A stretch of DNA of 64,000 nt from Deinandra increscens subsp. villosa. Taxonomy: Eukaryota; Streptophyta; Magnoliopsida; Asterales; Asteraceae. The notes under the pieces were generated by a model that was given only the letters and a program-made list of their open reading frames with translations, was not told the origin of the DNA and did not search any database. Each line of letters opens with the position of its first letter. Position 1 is the first letter of the stretch. Below are positions 18,600 through 27,697 of this stretch, one piece after another. The stretch is taken from assembly GCA_039602395.1 (NCBI GenBank), contig JBCNJP010000003.1, forward strand, positions 31,709,392 through 31,773,391, in the 5' to 3' direction. The translations under genes were made by a program, and so were the position numbers.

Positions 18600-19165
18600 T
18601 ATTGATTCAAGCAGTTTTATGGGTTAAAGTGCTGGTTTTTGAAGATTTGAAGGTTTTCTGGGTGTTTACGACATTTTCTGCTGCTGTTCTTCAAGTTTTT
18701 GGTGTTTACGATAGGGTTTTCTGGGTTTCTTCGGTGATTACGACCTCGTTAGTTGAAGATCTTCATCATTCCGGTGTTTACGACATCAAGATTCGATTTT
18801 TATCGAGTTTACAACCCGGCAATTCGTGTTTACGATTGTACTTTCATCGTAATCGGCGTTTACGATTTTGCTTTGCCGTAATCTCGGAGTCGGAATTGTA
18901 GTTTACGATCAATTTGGATCGTAATTGGCGTTTACGATTAACTCTAATCGGAATCGGGTGTTTACGATACACGGAGTCGTAATCGATTGTCGTAATCGGT
19001 GTTTACGATTCTCACAGTCGGTTAATTGTTTGCGATTTGGAGTTTTATCGGAAACAGCGTTCACGATCGTAATTAGCCATTTACGATCGTAATCAAGGGT
19101 TGGTTATCGTAATCTCTTGTTTTTGGACTTTTGGACTTTGGATTTAGGTTCCCTTTGCTATCGTA
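18600..19165 (+). repeat. TTTACGA motif cluster in the I leader
   Basis: Ten exact TTTACGA heptamers (usually GTGTTTACGAT or GCGTTTACGAT) are interleaved with the partly complementary TCGTAATC in the 565-bp gag leader. Spacing is irregular (about 30-80 bp), so this is not a simple tandem repeat. The same heptamer occurs in both LTRs and in the accessory leader (27230-27440). Confidence 0.8.
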
Positions 19166-21817
19166 ATGGATTTCGAACCAAGTATGTATCAGAAATTGGA
19201 TTTTGAGATCGGATCTATCACTCGTCCACCTAGACTAACTTCGGCGGATAACTTTTTGGAATGGAAGTATAGGTTTGAAAACCATTTGAAGAGTGTTGAC
19301 TTGAGATTGTGGAGAGCGGTAATTAGCGGACCACATATACCTACTCATGGAGAAGGAGCTAAAGCAGGAAAGGCTAAGACTGAAGAAGAGTTTGAAGATG
19401 AGGACTGGGAAAGGTGTAACAAGGCTGAGAGGGCGTTTGCGATTATGACCATGGCTCTAACACCTGACATTGCTCAAGGATTTAAGCATTGCAAGACAGC
19501 GAAAGAACTCTGGAATGCTTTGATTGTTGCCTATGAGGGAAATCCAGACATTAAGGCGAGTCGAAAACAAATGTTGAAGCAGAAATTCAATTTGTTTAAT
19601 CACATCCAAGGTGAATCTTTTGAAGCACAAGTGCAAAGGTTTGTATCTCTGATGGCAGAAATGTCAAGCTATGGTGTGGAGCCAGAATTGGAAGATAAGA
19701 ATTTGAAGTTGCTGAACAGTTTACCCAAGTCATGGAACACAAATATCTCTATTATTAAGGACAACAACAAGCTGAGTGAGCTATCTCTGGATGAAATGAT
19801 CAACAAATTGAAGTCCAAGCTTATTGATGACAAGCAGCGAGAGTTGAATCACATAAGCTCTCTTAGTTTGGCTGGGAAACTGAATCAAGCTTTGTTGTCA
19901 GAAGAAGTAGATGTGAAGCCGAAAGGAAAGTCTGTTGCAAGTGGATCAAGTTCTGTGACTAAAACAAATGCATTTGTGGCACAACCTCAAGTTGGTTCAA
20001 GTGGAGGTGACAACTCTGAAGCAACCAATGATCCCAATTTTGCACTCGGAATGGGATTCATGAACAACTATCATGCTCTAATGGCCGGAACCCTAATCCC
20101 TACTGAGATCCTATCAGGAGAGCTGAATCAGATAAATCCAGAAGACGTGGAAATGTTGGATGTCTCTTGGCAGATGGCTATGGCTGTGTTTAGGGCAAAG
20201 AAGTTCATGGCAACTACAGGAAGAAATGTTTGGAAAGACCAAGACAAGATAAGGATGGGGTTTGACAAAACCAAGTTGAGGTGCTTCAATTGTGATGAAT
20301 ATGGGCATTTTGCAAGAGAGTGTAGCAAGCCAAGGAAAGAGAGAGCAGAGGAAAAGAAACCAGCTGATGGGAAGGCAAAAGCAGAAGCAAGTGCTTTGAT
20401 TGTGCAGGAAGGAGGAGGATATGATTGGACGTCTCAAATGAAAGATCTGACCTTGACACATGCCATGATGACTGCTATGGATGATGATGATGAAGAAGAA
20501 CATGCTTTTGTTGTGACTGAAGACGAACCTGAGAAGAATGAAGCTATGGCAGCAGATCACACCAAGGTATGTTCTAACCCTGTTTGTGATCGTATAATTA
20601 CTGGTCTTGGACAATTTTGCAAAAATTTTCAATTGGAACTGTTCGAGGTAAAATGTGAAAGAAGCTCATTTAAGGGTAGATGGCAAAAGAACGAAGAAAA
20701 GGTTAAAGCCCAGAAATTTGACATAGTGAAATATAAGAAACTTGCAACTGAGAACGCTTATTTGTATGACAATGCTAAGTTAGAAATAGCAGAACTTACT
20801 AAGCAGATAGATGAACTTAAGCATAAAAACAATGAGTTGCAGGTTAAGCTTGATATGAATCTTATGAGAAGCAAAAGAATGTTACAGGCTAGTAAATCTC
20901 TGGACACATGCATAACTGAGGTTAGAATGGGTAAGGACAAAGGTGGAATAGGAATTAGCTTTGCAAACAAGAACGTTGTTCCTCAAGATAAAACTAGAGA
21001 TGTAATAGGAATGATTTTAGAGGAGGATCAGATAGATAGATCTGCATCGGAAATGCATGAGGAAGGACCTCCTTTAGATAGTGTCTTGGTTGGAGTGAAG
21101 CCTATGACAGAAGAGGAAATGGAAAATGAAAAACACATGACTTATGGGTTGGGTAATAAGGATAGTGTGATGACAGACACGTGTGAAGCAGGACCATCAA
21201 ATACCTCTCTGAATAACTGTGTGAGCTCTTCTGATGTATCTATTTATTGTGCAGATGAAGTAGAAATCAAAGACATTTCTAAGGAGGATGCAGAATGTCG
21301 GAGAGTGGAAGAGAGTCACGTGTCTAGTAGTTCTAGTAGTTCTAGTCTATGTTTACCTAAGGATGATGTAATGGCACTTGTGTCAGAACTAGAAACATCC
21401 AAGTCGAAACAAGTAGTTGCACCGTTGTTAAAAAATGTTTCTGAATCAAATGAAAAAGTGTCTGGTTTTAAAATTCGTGTGCCTAACACAAAAATTGGTC
21501 GTGAGACTAAGCCCAAAGATTTTGTTGCTTATCCCCAGGTTGTGTCAGCTTTTAATAGAACAAACAAATCTAAATCAGAACAATTTTGTTTAATTACACA
21601 ATCTGAAAAGGATAAACAACATGTTATACACAAATGGGATGATAAGCCAGAGTGGAAGTCGTCTTACCCAAGACGTTCATACCTCTGTAGCCATGTCAAT
21701 GGGCCTAGACTCATGAACTGCTTTCAATGTGGAAAGCCAGGACATTTTGCAGCTAATTGTGTGAATAGACCTTTCCAACCATACTATCCGCAAAACCCAC
21801 GGACTAGTATGTTGTAA
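19166..21817 (+). CDS. Gag of element I (883 aa)
   Basis: An uninterrupted frame from ATG 19166. Residues 1-60 hold the copia Gag entry motif (NFLEWKYRFENHL). Residues of about 90-215 hold the UBN2-type capsid domain (AKELWNALIVAYEG, LLNSLPKSWNT). About 373-386 is zinc knuckle 1 (CFNCDEYGHFAREC), about 506-575 a coiled coil rich in Glu, Lys and Leu, and about 852-865 zinc knuckle 2 (CFQCGKPGHFAANC). Gag forms cytoplasmic virus-like particles and binds the element RNA. Two knuckles separated by a coiled coil are also seen in H and J. The frame ends at TAA 21815-21817; pol continues in the same frame right after it. Length and integrity make it probably translatable. Confidence 0.92.
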   Translation: MDFEPSMYQKLDFEIGSITRPPRLTSADNFLEWKYRFENHLKSVDLRLWRAVISGPHIPTHGEGAKAGKAKTEEEFEDEDWERCNKAERAFAIMTMALTPDIAQGFKHCKTAKELWNALIVAYEGNPDIKASRKQMLKQKFNLFNHIQGESFEAQVQRFVSLMAEMSSYGVEPELEDKNLKLLNSLPKSWNTNISIIKDNNKLSELSLDEMINKLKSKLIDDKQRELNHISSLSLAGKLNQALLSEEVDVKPKGKSVASGSSSVTKTNAFVAQPQVGSSGGDNSEATNDPNFALGMGFMNNYHALMAGTLIPTEILSGELNQINPEDVEMLDVSWQMAMAVFRAKKFMATTGRNVWKDQDKIRMGFDKTKLRCFNCDEYGHFARECSKPRKERAEEKKPADGKAKAEASALIVQEGGGYDWTSQMKDLTLTHAMMTAMDDDDEEEHAFVVTEDEPEKNEAMAADHTKVCSNPVCDRIITGLGQFCKNFQLELFEVKCERSSFKGRWQKNEEKVKAQKFDIVKYKKLATENAYLYDNAKLEIAELTKQIDELKHKNNELQVKLDMNLMRSKRMLQASKSLDTCITEVRMGKDKGGIGISFANKNVVPQDKTRDVIGMILEEDQIDRSASEMHEEGPPLDSVLVGVKPMTEEEMENEKHMTYGLGNKDSVMTDTCEAGPSNTSLNNCVSSSDVSIYCADEVEIKDISKEDAECRRVEESHVSSSSSSSSLCLPKDDVMALVSELETSKSKQVVAPLLKNVSESNEKVSGFKIRVPNTKIGRETKPKDFVAYPQVVSAFNRTNKSKSEQFCLITQSEKDKQHVIHKWDDKPEWKSSYPRRSYLCSHVNGPRLMNCFQCGKPGHFAANCVNRPFQPYYPQNPRTSML

Positions 21818-24800
21818 AAGATGATGACAAGAGAGAAGCAAAAACAAAAGCAGAAACAACAAGCTGTGTCTCAGGGGAAGCAGTTTTTTGAACCAATGAA
21901 GACTCAACAGTCTAAGGTTTCAAACGCAAAGGCTTCTGTGACAAAGCCTGTTGTTGATAAGTGGAACGTGACCAAAACTCCACAACCAACTTATGTATCT
22001 AAAGGAGTTAACCACAGAAATGATAAGATAAAACCAGAATTTGTTGAAAAACAAGTGGCTAAAGTCAAAAGAATTAATAAACCTAATGGCAAAGCGAAAG
22101 CTGAACAACAGGTTTTGAAACAAAAAAATGTCACTCAAACAAAACAACTTGTGTATACAAAACTGAAACTTGAGTGGACACCAGTTAAAAAGCCAGCTGG
22201 TAAAAAGGTCACTTCACCACAAAAGAAACCTGTGTCTGTGTACAATTCAACATCTGTGTTGAAACCAGAGAAAACCACCACCTGGAAACCAAAAGTCAAC
22301 ATTCAAAATGAGAATGTATCTGGATCAAAGTCTGAAATGGTTCTCCAATTAGTTAACTACACTGATGCAAAAGGTGTGCGCAGATCTGTTATGGCCTGGG
22401 TACCTGGATCTCACTGATTTCTGATTCTTGTAGGGACAGCCAAGAAGATCTATCAACAATCTCTGGTACGTTGATAGCGGTTGCTCCCGACACATGACCA
22501 GAGATCTGTCCCTTTTGGAAGATGTAGAGGATTTCGATGGTGGAGGAGTATCGTTTGCAGGTGGTGTAGGAGGAAGAATTAGCAAGAAAGGAGTTGTGAG
22601 AAGTGGAAATTTGTCTTTTTCTGACGTACACTATGTGGAGGAACTGTCTCACAGTTTGCTGAGTGTTTCTCAGATCTGTGACAGAGACTATTTTGTGATG
22701 TTCAATCGGAATGAATGCATTATTTTGAAGCCAGGCGTGAAGATTCCCGATGAGTGCATACTGATGCGTACTCTAAGACGTTCAAACTCATATCTTCTCA
22801 ATATGGGCAATCCTCCAACGTCAGAAGAAGCATGCCTCATCTCAAAACAAAACGAAAATTTGGCTATGTTGTGGCATCGTCGTCTGGTGCATGCAAATAT
22901 TAAGAATTTGACCAAGCTCGCAAAGGGAGAGCATGTCAGAAAGCTGCCCATCAAAGACTTCTCAACTGTAGAAAAATGTGTGGCATGTGCGAAGGGGAAG
23001 CAGCACAAGTTGCCACACCGTCCGAAGATAGCAAATTCTATGTCATCAGTTCTAAAACTTCTACACATGGATTTATTTGGGCCTATGCAAGTTCAGAGCA
23101 TCAGAAAATTCTCCTATTGTCTCGTGATTGTGGACGACTACTCACGTTTTACTTGGGTCTACTTTTTGTCAAACAAGTATGAAACTCCGGCCTTAGTGAA
23201 ACAGTTTGTCACTCTTATAGAGAATCAGCTGAACAAGAAGGTCAAAGCTATCAGATCGGATAATGGAACGGAATTCAAGATCGCTGAGTTGAATATGTTT
23301 TGTTGGGCTAAGGGGATTGAGAGACTAGTACAGTGCGCCCTACACCCCTCAACAAAATGGAGTAGCTGAGAGAAGAAATAGGACACTCATTGAAGCGGCA
23401 AGGACAATGATGTGTGAAGCTAAACTACCAATCTTCTTCTGGGCTGAAGCGGTGAATACGGCGTGCTACGTGCAGAATCGCGTTTTGTTGAACAAGCGTC
23501 ATGAGAAAACTCCGTATCAGATTGTCTATAAAGAAAAGCCAACGGTGGGATATTTTAAGACATTTGGATGTCCGTGCACGGTACTGATACAGTCCAACGT
23601 GGGGAAATTCGAGGCGAAAGCTGATGAGTGTTATTTCGTTGGTTATTCGGGAAATAGTGCTTATCTTGTCTATAACAAGACCACTGGTTTGATCATTAAA
23701 GCATTCAATGTGGACTGGCTTAAAGACAATCCGTCGGATGCAGGGACTGGACCTGATTGGATTTTTAACTATGGGTCTCTGTTTGAAGGATTCAAGTTTT
23801 CGAATGATCTCCATAATTTGGGTGAAGAAGAAGAGATTATCACTCAGTCATCTGAATCAAGACCTCACACTGAAAGAGTCTGTGAGAAAGCACCAGTTCC
23901 TGTTCCCACAAATGTCAACGCAGATGCTCCGGGAATTTCAGGAATTTGTGATAATGATTCAGAAATTCCACAAAGTTCAGGTATAAATGATAATGTTGTT
24001 TCTTCTAATCTGCCTGTTTCTGTGTCTGTGCCAGATGTTCAGGTATCCAGGATCAACAAGGATCATCCAGTTAGCAATATTCTTGGACCAGTGTCTGCAG
24101 GAGTTTCAACTAGAAGCCGCACAGGGGATATCAATTTCTGCATGTACTCATGTTTTATCTCCCAGATTGAGCCTCCGAATGTGATGGTTGCTCTCAGAGA
24201 TCCGAATTGGATAGAGGCCATGCACAATGAATTAAATCAATTCTCAAAGCTGGGAGTGTGGCGACTAGTCAAGAGGCCAGACAACAAGAAGGTTATACCC
24301 ACTCGTTGGTTGTACAAGAACAAAAAGGATGACACGGGTATAATCGTTTGAAACAAGGCAAGGTTAATAGTTCAAGGTCATCGACAAATCCATGGAATTG
24401 ACTATGATGAGGTGTATGCACCTGCGGAAAGACTGGAAGCTATTCGTATATTTCTTGCGGTTGCTCTTATCTGAATTTCACGGTACACCAGATGGACGTC
24501 AAGACAGCATTCTTATATGCAGAGATGAATGAAGAGGTTTATGTGACTCAACCACCGGGGTTTGTAGATGAGGAGCATCCAGATTATGTGTATCTTCTGG
24601 ACAAGGCTTTGTATGGATTACATTAAGCTCCAAGAACGTGGTATGAGACGCTATCAGCACATCTGGTGGAGAATGGATACACGAGAGGGGTGGTGGATCA
24701 GACATTGTTTCGGAAAAGGGTGAAGGATGACATAATTATGGTGCAAGTTTATGTAGATGACATCATCTACGGGTCAACCAATGAAGATTTGTGCACCGAG

Positions 24801-25697
24801 TTTGAAGAGATTATGTGAAAGAAGTTCGAAATGAGCGATCAGGGGGAGATGAGTTTCTTCCTAGCCTTGCAAGTAAAACAAGGTGAATCTGGGATTCTTA
24901 TTCACCAAGCCAAATATGTGAATGAGATTCTAGAAAAATTCAAGATGCAAGACTCGAAGCCAATTTCAACTCCAATGGCATCCCGACCTCTTTTGTCAGC
25001 AAATGCAGACGGGGAGTCAGTGAGCGAATTCACGTATCGCTCAATGATTGGTTCACTGATGTACTTGACAGCAAGTCGGCCAGATATTATGCATGCAGTT
25101 TGCTTGTGTGCTCGCTATCAGGCTAACCCTAAACTTTCTCATTTAAATGCTGTTAAACGTACTTTTAGGTATCTGAAGGGCAGGCCTAGGCTTGGTATTT
25201 GGTACCCAAAGAACACTGACTTTCAATTGTATGCATATACTGACAGTGACTATGGAGGCAGTGACTAGGATCAGAAGTCAACCACTGGAGGATGTCAATA
25301 TCTGGGCGATCGACTCATTTCCTGGCAGAGCAAGAAGTAGCATACCGTATCCAAATCAACTGCCGAAGCAGAGTACGTGGCAGCATCTGTCGGTACTTCA
25401 CAGGTAGTATGGATCCAAAACCAGCTCACAGATTACGGTATGGAATTCATTAACACTCTTATCTTCTGTGATAACGCTGCTGCTCTGGAAATTGTGAAAA
25501 ACCCCGTTCACCATTCAAAAACAAAGCACATAGACATAAAGGTACATTTTATTCGTGACTGCTTTGATCGGGAGTTGATTCAGCTCCAAAAGGTGAGCTC
25601 AGACCAAAATGTGTCTGACATTTTCACAAAACCCCTCCCGCGTCCTAATTTTGAAATGTGTGTCGAAGGCCTTCGGATGATTGCCTTCGAGGAATGA
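21818..25697 (+). pseudogene. Pol of element I (protease, integrase, RT, RNase H)
   Basis: It follows the Gag stop in the same frame. Domains in order: a Lys/Gln-rich link (21821-22417); protease motif WYVDSGCSRHMT (about 22455); the GAG-pre-integrase HHCC region (LWHRRLVHANI, CVACAKGKQHKL); integrase with LHMDLFGPM, RSDNGTEF and, after a shift, NGVAERRN, so D, D and E are all kept; RT with WIEAMHNEL, RWLYKNKKDD and YVDDIIYGS (about 24753); RNase H with YTDSDYGGSD and STAEAEYVA. Damage: shifts at about 22420-22450, 23325 and 24470; stops at 24349 (TGA), 24625 (TAA), 24816 (TGA), 25266 (TAG) and 25339 (TAG). Several fit C-to-T decay of CGA or CAG codons. It cannot make a complete Pol. Confidence 0.9.
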
Positions 25698-26233
25698 TCT
25701 GATCAAATTTTGTTTATTTATTTTTTAAGAAATCTTAAAAACAACGAAAATAGTGTTTGTTTTCAAAAGCCTCATAAAAACAGGGGAAGAAATATAATTG
25801 TCTCAGAAAATACAAAAAATATATGTTTGAGGTTTTTATGATGTCTTTTGTTTTGCCTTGAGTTGGTAGGAAGTGATATAAATCCATGACGATCGGAGAC
25901 TGACACGTGTAAGGCAGAAGTGAAAGACATCTCAAAGATGATGTTCGGTAAGCTAAATCAAAAACAATGATCATCCATTGTAAGTGCAGTAAACTTAACT
26001 CTTATATATGTTTAGCTTTCCATCCTAGTTTACATAGTTTAAAAAACTGAGACCTGACAAAAATGGGTTGAGAGTGGTATTTACCTAGTATTCACTTTCT
26101 CACACGCCATGTTCATACTGTAAATGACAACGCCACAGAAAAAGAAAGAGAAAAAGAACTAAAATATATATATATATATATATATAAATTGTGAAAAAGA
26201 AAAAGAAAATGAAAAAGGAAAGAAAATTATTCT
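25698..26233 (+). other. Spacer after pol of I with a purine-rich tract
   Basis: AT-rich, without a credible ORF. 26136-26226 is almost pure A/G on either side of a (TA)n run (26164-26186), similar in composition to polypurine tracts but longer. Confidence 0.5.
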
Positions 26234-26277
26234 GTTGGTCTTCTCTGCGTGCTTATGCGGCCGACCTGATCACCAAC
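26234..26277 (+). ncRNA. Hairpin of element I sharing the H/J core
   Basis: On the sense strand, GTTGGT (26234-26239) and ACCAAC (26272-26277) form a perfect 6-bp stem around TCTCTGCGTG, an apical GC-TTAT-GC, and GCCGACCTGAT. The core equals that of the hairpins in gag-only elements H and J, while the closing stem is again different. It lies about 540 bp after the RNase H stop, corresponding to the post-gag position in H and J. Confidence 0.6.
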
Positions 26278-26799
26278 CGATAATTCGTGAAAATAAGAGA
26301 TAAGTGGTTGTCAAAGCAGTGTTGCATGGTTCCTCAAGATGGGGGTTTGTGAATCCTCAATAAACTCTGAGGTTGGGTAGGTTTTGCTATGAATGATTGG
26401 GTGTGGGGACTGATAAACATGACGGTAAGCATGTACCATATTTAAGCACTTAAATTTTTTTAACTGGATGTGAGTTTATATGATTTCAAAAACTTTTGAG
26501 CAATCGTTTAGAGCGTCAAGTAACGGAAGCTGAAAAGGGTTCCTCAGTCAAAGAGTTGTCTGGTTTGATCCATAAATTTACATCAGCTTCGAGGCAAGTG
26601 TGTATTTAATTTCTATAATTAGGTTTTAATTGTTTTATGTTTTATCCTTAAATGTTTAAAAATTTATTATTATTTTTTTATCTTGATTATGATCAGATTC
26701 TCGGGGTTTGAGTCTGAGGGGAAGCTTCGTAAAATTCTCAAATTCTTCAAAGATTAATTTTTTAGAGAATTAACATTTTTTTAAGAGGATTGGGGTGTT

Positions 26800-27697
26800 T
26801 ATAAAATAATTTTGGAACATGAGGGGCCTTAGTGTAACATTTTTTTTTAAACAAAACCCTATTTCCGTTTCCTTTTTCTCATATACGATCCACCCTTTCC
26901 TCTCTCGTTTACGACTCTCCCTCACCGAACCCTAACCACCGTCGTCTCCTAACCGGAAAATCATCTCCAACCACCACCGACCACATTTTTGCTATCCGAG
27001 CGCATCATCATCCTCGGCATCGAATTCTGACCAAGAAACTCAGCCTAATTTCTCCTACCACGATCTTTCACCATCGATTCTAGGGTTTTTCATTTCGTGC
27101 CCTAAAATTGTGTATTTCCACAAGATTTTCTGTGTTCGAGTCGATTTCTCGAAGATTTGTTGTCGGTTCTGTGCTAAAATCGTTTAAAGGTAGTTACAGA
27201 TGACTTTTGGTAAATGTTGATGTGTTTAAACGGGTTTACGAGTTTATTGCAGGTACAGCAATGGAGCTTTCTGTGTTTACGATAATCGGAATGTTGAAGA
27301 CGACGTTCCAGTGTTTACGATTCATGTTTACGATTGGCGTTTGCGATCCGAGCTTACGATCCATTGATTACGATTCCTGATTACGACTCTTAGAGTTTAC
27401 GATTGGGGTTATGGCTTTATCGAGTGATTATGATTGGACCATGTTTGCGATTGGGCATAGACTTTTAATCTAATCGTGAACCCAATAATGGATCGTAAAC
27501 CCATATTAAATGTCGTAAAATCATTTATGATGTTTGTGAAACATGTGATTCAAAATCAAATATTTTACTTGAACGTTTCAATTGAAATTTTTTCGGAATT
27601 TATCAAATTAAATGACTTAATCAATTGAATTTCAAATTGTTTCCAAACACAATATCTTTGATGAATATGTCTGATACATATGTCTTGTCTTTCTCAG
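26800..27697 (+). promoter_or_regulatory. Promoter-like region and leader of the accessory ORF
   Basis: TATAAAAT lies at 26800-26807. A plant-style leader follows: pyrimidine-rich, AACCCTA motifs, no long ORF (26870-27180). A possible 5' UTR intron runs from GT at 27190 (AAAG/GTAGTT) to AG at 27696-27697 (CTTGTCTTTCTCAG), directly before ATG 27698. Another acceptor-like site is TTGCAG at 27252. The intron would contain five TTTACGA motifs (27230-27440). This is inferred from sequence shape; there are no transcript data. Confidence 0.5.

Noticed and set aside
20114..20632. A 172-codon minus-strand frame within the I gag.
   Set aside because: It is a shadow of the well-supported Gag frame on the other strand; the same applies to most short frames in 44746-49245 and 27680-30241.
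22389..22450. A splice site (TTTCTGATTCTTGTAG) at the frame break before the protease of I.
   Set aside because: The only fitting donor gives an intron of about 36 bp, too short for plants; a frameshift is more likely.
26164..26186. (TA)n runs here and at 44124-44148 as regulatory elements.
   Set aside because: Simple microsatellites, explained by slippage.
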